From contig SFNX01000060.1 of the NCBI GenBank assembly GCA_004552595.1, forward strand, positions 1 to 13,177: a stretch of 13,177 bases of DNA, written 5' to 3'. A program made the translations under genes and the position numbers. How positions within the stretch are numbered: position 1 is the first letter of the stretch; each line of letters opens with the position of its first letter. Shown here piece after piece: positions 1 through 6,607 of this stretch. This stretch comes from Lachnospiraceae bacterium. Lineage in GTDB: Bacteria; Bacillota; Clostridia; Lachnospirales; Lachnospiraceae. The notes beneath the pieces are model-generated. The model was not told where the DNA came from and made no database searches. It saw only the letters and a program-made list of their open reading frames with translations.

Positions 1-1518
1 TAATTTAATTGCAGACTTAAGTGTACTTCCGGGGTGTGAGGACATAAGATAAGGAACAACATACTGTTCTTTTCCTGTTTTGTCATTAACCTTTTTATAC
101 TCGTCAAGAAACTTTATGTAAACTTCATGTTCTGGCTTTCCCATTAGCTCTAAAACATCATTATCAACATGCTCCGGCGCAACTCTTAGCTGTCCGCTTA
201 TATGATGCCTGCAAAGCTCTCTCATAAATTCCTTTGATTTATCATAAAGGACATAATCAAACCGGATTCCCGACCTGATAAACACCTTCTTAATACCGTC
301 AATTTTCCTAAGCTTCTTAAGAAGGGCTACATAGTCAGAGTGATCTGCCTTAAGATTAGGACAAGGCTTTGGAAATAGGCATTGTCTTTTAGCGCATACG
401 CCGTTCTTTATCTGTTTATCGCATGCCGGATGTGTAAAATTTGCGCTTGGACCGCCGACATCATGGATGTATCCCTTGAAATCAGGATGTTTTGTCATTT
501 TTACTGCTTCTTCAATAATCGACTCGTGGCTTCTTGCCTGAACCCTTCTTCCCTGGTGAAAAGTGAGGGCGCAGAAGTTACAGCCGCCAAAACAGCCTCT
601 GTTGCCTGTTATTGAAAACTGAATTTCCAAAATCGCCGGAACCCCGCCACATTTATCATAAGAAGGGTGATACGTATTCATGAAAGGAAGCGAATAAACA
701 TCGTCCATTTCGCTTTCCGTTAATGGCGGCTGCGGTGGATTCTGAACTACCCATATCTTATTCGGGTAAGGCTCGATAAGCGTTTTTGCTGTAATTGCAT
801 CGGTATTCTCGTTCTGGATAGCAAAGCTTTTTGCATAATTCAGCTTGTCTTTGCATAACTCTTCAAAGGAAGGAAGCATAATAGCATCGGGTGCGACGCT
901 TGAAATATCACTTATCCTGTATACAGTGCCTTTGATAAAAGTCAAATCCTTAACATTTATTCCGCTCTCAAGTGCTTCCGCGATTTGAACGATGCTCTTC
1001 TCACCCATTCCGTAAGAAATTATGTCTGCACCCGAATCAAGCAAAATTGAACGCTTAAGTTTATCGGACCAATAGTCATAGTGTGCTAAGCGTCGAAGCG
1101 AACTCTCGATTCCGCCGATTATTATCGGTGTCTTTTTGTATGTCCTTCTGATAAGATTGCCGTAAACTACGACTGCGTAGTCAGGTCTCTTTCCGCTTAC
1201 GCCTCCCGGTGTATAGGCATCTTCAGAGCGGTGCTTCTTATTGACCGTATAGTGATTGACCATTGAGTCCATGTTACCCGCACTTACCAAAAAGCCGAGT
1301 CTTGGCTCGCCAAGCACGGTTACCGACTTGTCGTCCTTCCAGTCAGGCTGTGAAATAATACCGACTTTATAGCCGTGAGCTTCTAAAACTCTTGAGATAA
1401 TTGCAGTACCAAAAGAAGAGTGGTCCACATATGCATCCCCTGTTATGTAAACAAAGTCGCATTGCTCCCACCCTCGTTTTTTCATGTCTTCTCTTGAAAT
1501 CGGAAGAAAATCCTTCAT
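1..1518 (-). CDS. ygiQ: YgiQ-family radical SAM protein (3' end beyond window)
   Basis: The frame stays open from an ATG at 1518 to the left edge, giving 506 residues without a stop. The N-terminus (FLPISREDMKKRGW, then VTGDAYVDHSSFG read as ITGDAYVDHSSFG) is the family's UPF0313 domain, about residues 1-290. A radical SAM cluster motif follows, C309-x3-C313-x2-C316 (GCFGGCNFCA), the three ligands of a 4Fe-4S cluster that cleaves S-adenosylmethionine. Near the edge come RVAPEHV and PYLMSSHPGST, typical of the family. The missing part should be the C-terminal DUF3362 region. The substrate of YgiQ proteins is not established; a cytosolic oxygen-sensitive enzyme is expected. The start is set by GGAG five bases before the ATG, inside the end of the preceding gene. 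That gene's stop and this ATG overlap as TGATG, so translation is probably coupled. Family assignment is firm; function is open. Confidence 0.95.
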   Translation of the reverse strand, partial: MKDFLPISREDMKKRGWEQCDFVYITGDAYVDHSSFGTAIISRVLEAHGYKVGIISQPDWKDDKSVTVLGEPRLGFLVSAGNMDSMVNHYTVNKKHRSEDAYTPGGVSGKRPDYAVVVYGNLIRRTYKKTPIIIGGIESSLRRLAHYDYWSDKLKRSILLDSGADIISYGMGEKSIVQIAEALESGINVKDLTFIKGTVYRISDISSVAPDAIMLPSFEELCKDKLNYAKSFAIQNENTDAITAKTLIEPYPNKIWVVQNPPQPPLTESEMDDVYSLPFMNTYHPSYDKCGGVPAILEIQFSITGNRGCFGGCNFCALTFHQGRRVQARSHESIIEEAVKMTKHPDFKGYIHDVGGPSANFTHPACDKQIKNGVCAKRQCLFPKPCPNLKADHSDYVALLKKLRKIDGIKKVFIRSGIRFDYVLYDKSKEFMRELCRHHISGQLRVAPEHVDNDVLELMGKPEHEVYIKFLDEYKKVNDKTGKEQYVVPYLMSSHPGSTLKSAIKL

Positions 1519-2267
1519 CAGCACTCCGTAAGTCTGTTAATTGACCACGTACGAACGTTAATCTCTGCCACCGTACTTCCGCAATACGGACATGTCTTCA
1601 CACCAAGTGTTTTAATCGGTGCACCGCAGTTAGGACAGTTATTTGATAAAAGTGTGTCACCCTCAGCAATCTTCTCTGCATCCTGAACATACATTAAATC
1701 AATATCGTAGCGTGTCTGGAACATATTGTCTTTATCGCCCTTTACAACATTTCCGTGAGAATCCGTAACTGAGTGAATGTATCCGACAGATGACTGTAAT
1801 GTAATAACACAGTTACCCGATGTCTTTGAATAATTCTTAATCTCTGTTCTGTGAATCTTAATATCGCTGTAGTTTTCATAAAGGTGATTAGCCCTGTTTG
1901 ATTCAATTCTGTTGTTAATTTGCGCCGTTAAATCGCCGGAAGCATTTATCAGTCTTGTTATATCTTGCGTGCTTATTGCATTGAAGGCTGACTTCATCAT
2001 GTTTTCGGCTTTAACTTTAAATTCCGAATAGCTGAATTCAGGGAAGTCCTTCTCAATCCTTGGAAGGTACACGGAAGTCATCGCATTGACCGATTTAGGA
2101 GTCGTCTGCATCTCAAGCTCTTGCTGCTCAAAGTCACAAGTATTAACGAGTGTAGCAATCGGATCTAGTGCTCTCTTCACCTTAGCAATAACAACTAATA
2201 TTACTATTGCAGCCGCAATTATTATTACTCCTGCAAATATAGTAAGTATTGAGCCAAATGCAACCAT
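1518..2267 (-). CDS. Membrane-anchored TIM44-like domain protein with C-terminal zinc ribbon
   Basis: This 249-residue protein has one N-terminal membrane segment (about residues 7-29, IFAGVIIIAAAIVILVVIA) and no cleavable signal site that I can see. A soluble region at about 62-205 resembles the TIM44-like/NTF2-like fold of bacterial membrane proteins. A C-terminal zinc ribbon has cysteines C211, C214, C226 and C229 in two CPxCG knuckles. Many Firmicutes have proteins of this architecture, usually annotated only by domain. The positively charged KVKR after the membrane segment suggests that the body faces the cytoplasm. The start is supported by AAGGAG at 2274-2279, seven bases before the ATG. 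It overlaps ygiQ by one base (TGATG), so the two share a transcript. A role in ygiQ function is possible but unproven. The TIM44-like call is from recall of the pattern, not a profile search. Confidence 0.8.
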   Translation of the reverse strand: MVAFGSILTIFAGVIIIAAAIVILVVIAKVKRALDPIATLVNTCDFEQQELEMQTTPKSVNAMTSVYLPRIEKDFPEFSYSEFKVKAENMMKSAFNAISTQDITRLINASGDLTAQINNRIESNRANHLYENYSDIKIHRTEIKNYSKTSGNCVITLQSSVGYIHSVTDSHGNVVKGDKDNMFQTRYDIDLMYVQDAEKIAEGDTLLSNNCPNCGAPIKTLGVKTCPYCGSTVAEINVRTWSINRLTEC

Positions 2268-2286
2268 ATTATTGCTCCTTCTTTTT

Positions 2287-2292
2287 ATTATA
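2287..2292 (-). promoter_or_regulatory. Possible -10 box for the TIM44-like/ygiQ unit
   Basis: The minus strand reads a perfect TATAAT here, but no good -35 lies about 17 bases upstream (CCAAAA-type sequence). Transcription would begin near 2280, right at the ribosome-binding site, giving a leader of about a dozen bases. Read-through from the cysteine-rich gene is the alternative. Confidence 0.35.
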
Positions 2293-2300
2293 TGGGTGAT

Positions 2301-2324
2301 TTTTTGGTTTTGGTTTTGGGTTTT
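2301..2324 (+). repeat. TTTTGG short tandem repeat
   Basis: The plus strand carries a T-rich run in which TTTTGG occurs about three and a half times (TTTTTGG, TTTTGG, TTTTGGG, TTTT). It lies in the 88-base gap between the cysteine-rich gene and the TIM44-like gene. With the GGG at 2294-2296 it gives four closely spaced G-runs on the plus strand. It could be a slippage-prone microsatellite; no function can be claimed. Confidence 0.6.
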
Positions 2325-2355
2325 ATGTAAACTGATTATATCTCTTAAGTTTTTG

Positions 2356-2607
2356 TTACCAAATACCGTCTCTTAGTATAGAAATAATTGTATCATAATT
2401 TTCTGCTTTATGCGGAAAATTGCAGTTTGTACAAACCTTAATCCTTTTCCCGTCTTTTTCTATGTACTCGTTAGCTCCGGGACATTTTTCCATGCCATAT
2501 AACGGGCAATAGCAAAACAGGCAGTTTATATGCTCTTCCCCTTTATGGCACGGATAATATTTACATTCTCTGTTTTCGAAATATTTATAAGAGTTGTTCA
2601 TCACCAT
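2356..2607 (-). CDS. Small cysteine-rich (probable zinc-binding) protein
   Basis: This 83-residue protein matches my memory of the 'cysteine-rich small domain' family (Pfam PF04071): SYKYFENRECKYYPCHKG, then NCLFCYCPLY, KCPGA, and a final CTNCNFPHK. Eight cysteines and two conserved-looking histidines fit a metal-binding module. In clostridia, members often occur alone or near corrinoid genes; no such genes are visible here. The biochemical role is unknown. Start choice is uncertain. The first codons are ATG GTG ATG, with neither ATG preceded by a Shine-Dalgarno sequence. Family members usually begin just before the SYK motif, which favours the second ATG at 2601. A strong -10 box sits only four bases before the first ATG, so the mRNA may be leaderless. 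The gene seems to be its own transcription unit, because a terminator lies at 2661-2689. Confidence 0.85.
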   Translation of the reverse strand: MVMNNSYKYFENRECKYYPCHKGEEHINCLFCYCPLYGMEKCPGANEYIEKDGKRIKVCTNCNFPHKAENYDTIISILRDGIW

Positions 2608-2610
2608 TTA

Positions 2611-2639
2611 ATTATAACGTTGATGCTAAACTTTGCAAA
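2611..2639 (-). promoter_or_regulatory. Promoter of the cysteine-rich gene
   Basis: The minus strand has TTTGCA at 2639-2634, a 17-base spacer and a perfect TATAAT at 2616-2611. The predicted transcription start falls at about 2603-2607, on the ATG GTG ATG start cluster itself, so no room is left for a leader or ribosome-binding site. Confidence 0.6.
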
Positions 2640-2660
2640 GTGCAGTTTATTATTTATAAA

Positions 2661-2689
2661 TTCAAAAGGCGGTAGCAAATGCTACCGCC
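2661..2689 (-). terminator. Intrinsic terminator downstream of the XRE-membrane gene
   Basis: A perfect nine-base-pair stem GGCGGTAGC/GCTACCGCC (2668-2676 with 2681-2689) closes a four-base loop. On the minus strand it is followed at once by TTTTGAATTT. On the plus strand it is followed by CGAAGGAG, so only minus-strand termination is supported. It ends the 2851-3861 unit about 160 bases past its stop. Confidence 0.85.
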
Positions 2690-2745
2690 CGAAGGAGAAG
2701 TGTTAGAAAACTTGTATGGAAAAGCCTTTCGGCTACATACCTTGT
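2690..2745 (-). other. Structured 3' trailer segment, possible small RNA
   Basis: Between the XRE-membrane stop and its terminator, the minus strand can form a nested hairpin. GTATG (2740-2736) pairs with CATAC (2718-2714), and inside it AGCC pairs with GGCT around a GAAA tetraloop (about 2733-2722). The terminator hairpin follows about 25 bases later. The rest of 2745-2850 is AT-rich and shows nothing I can name. No convincing internal promoter was found, so it is most simply part of the 3' untranslated region. Confidence 0.3.
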
Positions 2746-2850
2746 TTATATTTCATAATATAAAACGAATCTGTGTGCTAATTGTATTCAAATTGTGAAA
2801 AATTTGTGTTTTATAATCCGTTTATTTTTACGTTGAACAATAAATTATAA

Positions 2851-3861
2851 TTACTTTTTGTTACCGATTGCTTCGCATATTAGCTTGAAAGGTACAAATA
2901 ACACACCTGTTACAGGCCAAATAATCCATGTCATATCCCATCTGCCTGTAATAAAGCTGATAGCAAGGTATATTGCAGTTATAATACACCAGAATGCTCC
3001 GTATACCTTGTCAAAGCGCTTCATGTTTTTCTTTTCTACAGGATCATATTCATCAATCTGTAAAAGCTTCTGATATGAGCTGTATATCATGCCTGATGAT
3101 ACGAAAAAATAACATGCTATGCTTACGAATGCAAGAAGTACAGGTACCATAAGTGTGATAACCATATCCGATACTCCTGCAAAAGACGAAATAAGTAATG
3201 GAATAGGGCAGATAATGCATAACACAACTCCGGTTGTGATACAAATTCTGAAAGTCGGATCATAAGTTTCCTTTTTTCTCTTAACTACTGCTTCTACGCC
3301 ATATAAAAGGTTTATCTGCTCTTTTTCAAGGAATTCATACTTTGAAAGCTTCATTCCATCCATAATAAAGATTACAACTGCTGCGGCAATCATTAAAAAC
3401 ATTACCGTGATTCCTACTCCGCCGGCAATAGCTTCTGTAATTCCAAATACATTTTCTTCTGACAATGCTCCAAGAATAATAAGTAATGCAGGTGCCATTA
3501 CACATGTTGAAACTGCAAGTGCAAATTTCTTTGATATATCTTTTGTATCTTCAAGAAACTCTGTTGCAAATTCCATTGAAATAGGCTTTGAATCGCCATC
3601 TTGACTACTGTAGTCAATATTTTCCGTACTAACTACAGGCGAAGGCAAATCAACTATGTCATCCTTTGAATCCTTTAATAAGTAGTCTGTGCTTACATAG
3701 AAAAGCTGGCTCATCTTTATAATCTTTTCTATATCAGGAATTGAAGTACCCGACTCCCACTTCGATACTGACTGTCTTGATACGTTAAGCTGTTCTGCAA
3801 GTTCTTCCTGTGACCAGCCGTTCTGTTTTCTCAAGCTCATAATTTTGTCTGCTAAAATCAT
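2851..3861 (-). CDS. XRE-family DNA-binding protein with six-segment membrane domain
   Basis: This 336-residue protein starts with a Cro/CI-type helix-turn-helix (about residues 3-62). Key stretches are LRKQNGWSQEELAEQLNVS and RQSVSKWESG, with the usual DYLL end of the fold. A hydrophilic linker (64-110) leads to about six membrane segments: roughly 112-134, 143-167, 204-228, 232-258, 286-305 and 311-330. It is thus a membrane-tethered regulator, a common but poorly characterised architecture in Lachnospiraceae. The signal and target genes are unknown. AGGAG six bases before the ATG fixes the start. It is monocistronic: its own promoter lies at 3943-3971 and a terminator at 2661-2689. Inverted repeats around that promoter suggest autoregulation. 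DNA-binding fold is certain; the membrane topology is read by eye. Confidence 0.9.
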   Translation of the reverse strand: MILADKIMSLRKQNGWSQEELAEQLNVSRQSVSKWESGTSIPDIEKIIKMSQLFYVSTDYLLKDSKDDIVDLPSPVVSTENIDYSSQDGDSKPISMEFATEFLEDTKDISKKFALAVSTCVMAPALLIILGALSEENVFGITEAIAGGVGITVMFLMIAAAVVIFIMDGMKLSKYEFLEKEQINLLYGVEAVVKRKKETYDPTFRICITTGVVLCIICPIPLLISSFAGVSDMVITLMVPVLLAFVSIACYFFVSSGMIYSSYQKLLQIDEYDPVEKKNMKRFDKVYGAFWCIITAIYLAISFITGRWDMTWIIWPVTGVLFVPFKLICEAIGNKK

Positions 3862-3934
3862 TTCTTTCTCCTAATTTTTAAACCGTTAAATTAACACCTC
3901 TTTATCGCGATACGACAATATTACGATTTTTAAT

Positions 3935-3986
3935 GGTTGCAGGCTATAAAGTCGACTGTATAATTTGTCAACCGGTAGTTGCAACC
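3935..3986 (-). promoter_or_regulatory. Promoter of the XRE-membrane gene with flanking inverted repeat
   Basis: On the minus strand a consensus TTGACA (3971-3966) is followed by a 17-base spacer and TATAGC (3948-3943). GGTTGCA (3986-3980) lies just upstream of the -35, and its inverse TGCAACC (3941-3935) lies at the expected transcription start. A GTCGAC palindrome sits in the spacer (3956-3951). The layout fits a dimeric regulator binding both sides of its own promoter. The leader from about 3936 to the ATG is some 75 bases. The remainder of 3987-4055 holds no clear terminator for the operon that ends at 4056. Confidence 0.7.
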
Positions 3987-4055
3987 GCGTATTTACGGGC
4001 TTTTTCACGTTGTTTTTTTACTTATAAACTTTAGCTTACGTCAGAATGAGAACAT

Positions 4056-4322
4056 TTACAGCCAGGATTCATCATCAACATATGCGACAGATAAAAGTGC
4101 ATCCATCCTCTTAACTTCTTCTTCGCCTTCAATTACATCTATTAGTTCAGCCGTTTCGAGTAAATCCTCAAGTGATTCATCCGGTCCGATTTCGTAATCT
4201 ATATCCTGTTCACAAAGTGGACATGCGGCCTTAGCTTTAGTAACCTTTGATAAAAACCTGTAATCACACTTTTTGCATTCATAAAATCCACATTTTGTAG
4301 TTCCGTCTTCTAAAAAATACAT
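4056..4322 (-). CDS. Small zinc-ribbon protein with acidic C-terminus
   Basis: This 88-residue protein is not one I can name. Residues C16-x2-C19 (CKKC) and C34-x2-C37 (CPLC) form a typical two-knuckle zinc ribbon. The second half (about 44-88) is strongly acidic and predicted helical (SLEDLLETAELIDVIEGEEE). No membrane segment or signal is present, so it is probably cytosolic and may bind protein or nucleic acid. It lies 11 bases after the metallo-hydrolase stop and is the last gene of the MATE operon. A modest AAGGG site precedes the ATG. No strong terminator follows, so some read-through toward the XRE-membrane promoter region is possible. Coding status is supported by the paired CxxC motifs and the operon position. 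Confidence 0.8.
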   Translation of the reverse strand: MYFLEDGTTKCGFYECKKCDYRFLSKVTKAKAACPLCEQDIDYEIGPDESLEDLLETAELIDVIEGEEEVKRMDALLSVAYVDDESWL

Positions 4323-4333
4323 ATCTGCCCTTT

Positions 4334-5089
4334 CTACATATCTGATTGTATTATATATGGATTGCCCGCTTCCCGTTTATTATAAATTCTCTCAAGAAAC
4401 ACAACCATGATTTCTTTTCTGACAAGCGGATTTTTCTCATGTGCGAGAAAAACCTTCTTGACATCAAGCGATTTCAGCTTTTCAAGCTGGCTTTTCATGT
4501 GCTGCACATTATAAACCTTCTGCTGCTTTCGATAGTCTCTTCTGTTATCAAATTTGTCAACACACACATCCATTTTGCCACTCTCATCATCAATAGTTTT
4601 ATATGCCGGATAAATCGCATCACCAATAAATGCCACCTCATCATTAACCGCCAGGCATAAACACCCCTTTGAATGTGATGATTCCATTGGAAAAATACGT
4701 ATTTTCACGCCATCATCAATCGTAATTTCTTTATCAACAATATTTCCACTCTTGCAATACCTGTTCGTGTAGCTGCTTACATACAAATTAACGCGATTCC
4801 CTGTTGCAGGAATCTTAGCGATTCTCTCAAGATTCCCCATGTGATCTCTGTGAAAATGTGAAATCACAATATTTACGTCTCTTTTGCCAATCAGTTCATT
4901 TTGAAGATTCCACTCTTTTTCTGATAATGTCTCACAAATCAAGTGCTCTATAGTATCAAACGCCTCATCGTTTGCACCTACATCAAACACCCACGTCGCC
5001 TTATCACCATAAATCAATATTACATCTGATGAAAGCGGGTTCTCGCCACTCGTTACGTATTTTATTTTCTCAGAAATTTCCTTAATCAC
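4334..5089 (-). CDS. Metallo-beta-lactamase-fold hydrolase
   Basis: This 251-residue protein carries the full metal-ligand set of the family: H78-x-H80-x-D82-H83 (SHFHRDHMGN), H139 (SSHSKG), D157 (GDAIYP) and H217 (LAHEK). The fold usually holds two metal ions and hydrolyses esters, thioesters, lactones or nucleic acids. Nothing here identifies the substrate, and no signal peptide is present, so it should act in the cytosol. The start codon is GTG directly after the TAA of the MATE gene (TAAGTG). With only a weak GAGAAG site, translation probably depends on ribosomes finishing the upstream gene. Placement between an exporter and a zinc-ribbon protein suggests a shared job, perhaps modifying a compound that the exporter removes. 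That link is inference. Confidence 0.88.
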   Translation of the reverse strand: MIKEISEKIKYVTSGENPLSSDVILIYGDKATWVFDVGANDEAFDTIEHLICETLSEKEWNLQNELIGKRDVNIVISHFHRDHMGNLERIAKIPATGNRVNLYVSSYTNRYCKSGNIVDKEITIDDGVKIRIFPMESSHSKGCLCLAVNDEVAFIGDAIYPAYKTIDDESGKMDVCVDKFDNRRDYRKQQKVYNVQHMKSQLEKLKSLDVKKVFLAHEKNPLVRKEIMVVFLERIYNKREAGNPYIIQSDM

Positions 5090-6451
5090 TTACTTCTCAA
5101 ATCCTGATATATTTATATTACCTTTGCCTATGTCATCTTTTATATATAGGTAGAAACACACGCACATTACTGCAGAAAGGAGTGAACCAAGCGGTGCTGC
5201 AAATCCCATCGGATACAGCGTATTTTTAAAGCTTTCGCTCAAGAAATATGTGCCGGGAATTCTCACTAAGAGCACTGATGCGAGGTTATGTATAAATGAT
5301 AGTCTTGATTTTTCGATTCCGCAAAAGAAGCCGCTAAAACAAAAATGGACAGCCGCAAATGTGGCATCAAAGCAATACGAGCGCAAATATTCGCATCCGG
5401 CTAACAGTACCGGTTCTTCTTTTGTAAAAAGGCATACAAGCGTATGAGGCATGAACTGGCAATATATCGCTACAATGATACCCCATGAAACTGTGATAAT
5501 CAGACCGTAGTAGAGGCTCTTCTTAGCTCTAATCATTTGTCCTGCACCAAGGTTTTGCGCTGTAATTGCAGATATTGCAGAGAGGAACGCTGATGGAACT
5601 AAGAATATGAAACATATAATTTTCTCTACTATTCCAACGCTTGCTGCATCGATAAGTCCTCTGGAATTGGCAATTATCGTTATTACGATAAATGCAATCT
5701 GGATAAAACCGTCCTGCAACGCTACAGGAGTTCCAACGTTTAATATCTTAAGAATGCTGTCTTTATCAGGCTTTTCGTCCTTTAATGAAATACTGAAATT
5801 AAGATTAATCCGTTTTAAAGAAAAAAGCGAGACGATGACGCTTACTGCCTGGCCTAAAACCGTAGCAAGTGCTGCTCCCTTTGCGCCAAGTCCTAATCTC
5901 CCAATGAATGCAAAATCAAGAATTATGTTAACTATGCATGCTACCGCAACAAAGTACATCGGTCTTTTGGAATCGCCTGCGCCTCTAAAAATACTGCTGA
6001 TTACATTGTATGCAATGATAAAAGGCAGCCCGATAAAACATATATACAGATATTCTTTAGCCTCTGTTACAGCTTCAGGTGGAGTTGACATAACTTTGAC
6101 AATTCCTCTTGTACATATTAAAAGTACTGCCGTAATTACAATTGCAAATGCCGTGAAAAAGTAAATTGAATTTGCTACAATTTTTGATGCCCCGTCTTTA
6201 TCTTTAGCACCGACACATCTTCCGACATGAACCGTTGTTCCCATCGCAAATCCAAGTATTATTACAGTAAGCATATGCATAATCTGACTTCCGATTGCAA
6301 CTGCGCTCGTCGTTGACGCTGTATTGAAAAGCCCGACTATCATTAAGTCTGCCATTCCGTAAAACGTCTGCATAAAGGCAGCAAGTAAATACGGCATTGC
6401 AAATTTAATCAGTGTCGTTCCGATTTTTCCTTCAGTTAAATTCCCGTTCAA
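5090..6451 (-). CDS. MATE-family multidrug/toxin efflux transporter
   Basis: This 453-residue integral membrane protein shows the MATE pattern. The N-terminus LTEGKIGTTLIKFAMPYLL is followed by YGMADLMIVGLF, a first six-segment half, and a second half starting near LNVGTPVALQ and FIVITIIANSRG. Twelve membrane segments are expected, at normal family length. Such proteins export cationic drugs or metabolites using a sodium or proton gradient; the substrate here is unknown. The start is TTG at 6451, the only start that keeps the conserved N-terminus. It has GGAGG ten bases upstream (CGGAGG then TTTATAATCT). The first in-frame ATG would remove the first segment's beginning. It is the first gene of a three-gene operon, with zero spacing to the hydrolase gene. 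An extended -10 promoter lies at 6491-6499. Confidence 0.93.
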   Translation of the reverse strand: MNGNLTEGKIGTTLIKFAMPYLLAAFMQTFYGMADLMIVGLFNTASTTSAVAIGSQIMHMLTVIILGFAMGTTVHVGRCVGAKDKDGASKIVANSIYFFTAFAIVITAVLLICTRGIVKVMSTPPEAVTEAKEYLYICFIGLPFIIAYNVISSIFRGAGDSKRPMYFVAVACIVNIILDFAFIGRLGLGAKGAALATVLGQAVSVIVSLFSLKRINLNFSISLKDEKPDKDSILKILNVGTPVALQDGFIQIAFIVITIIANSRGLIDAASVGIVEKIICFIFLVPSAFLSAISAITAQNLGAGQMIRAKKSLYYGLIITVSWGIIVAIYCQFMPHTLVCLFTKEEPVLLAGCEYLRSYCFDATFAAVHFCFSGFFCGIEKSRLSFIHNLASVLLVRIPGTYFLSESFKNTLYPMGFAAPLGSLLSAVMCVCFYLYIKDDIGKGNINISGFEK

Positions 6452-6490
6452 AGATTATAAACCTCCGTCTGCAGATTTGCCACGATTACT

Positions 6491-6499
6491 ATTCTATCA
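6491..6499 (-). promoter_or_regulatory. Extended -10 promoter of the MATE operon
   Basis: The minus strand reads TGATAGAAT, an extended -10 (TG-N-TAGAAT). No good -35 lies at the usual distance, as is common for extended -10 promoters. It sits about 40 bases before the TTG start and is divergent from the promoter at 6534-6562. Confidence 0.5.
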
Positions 6500-6533
6500 C
6501 ATTATCGGGAAAAGAGTGCTACATACTGCCACC

Positions 6534-6562
6534 TTTACAATTACTACTAATTGTTATACAAT
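6534..6562 (+). promoter_or_regulatory. Promoter of the DUF975 gene
   Basis: TTTACA (6534-6539), a 17-base spacer and TACAAT (6557-6562) match the housekeeping consensus at five of six bases each. The spacer contains a perfect inverted repeat, CAATTA/TAATTG (6538-6543 and 6548-6553). Just downstream is a second dyad, GGTTA-A-TAACC (6568-6578). Either could be an operator; no regulator is identified. Confidence 0.65.
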
Positions 6563-6607
6563 GTTTTGGTTAATAACCATTAAGTATGAAAGGAGAAATA
6601 CTTTATT

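Noticed and set aside
2698..2796. Short plus-strand frame from GTG at 2698 after AAGGAG
   Set aside because: The spacing of two bases is too short for initiation, no promoter was found, and the peptide has no recognisable feature.
3937..3964. Plus-strand promoter TTGCAG-16-TATAAT
   Set aside because: It overlaps the stronger minus-strand TTGACA promoter and leads to no plus-strand gene; likely a by-product of the symmetric sequence.
5607..6164. 185-residue open frame on the plus strand inside the MATE gene
   Set aside because: It is fully antisense to a well-conserved transporter, has no ribosome site and a composition typical of a shadow frame.
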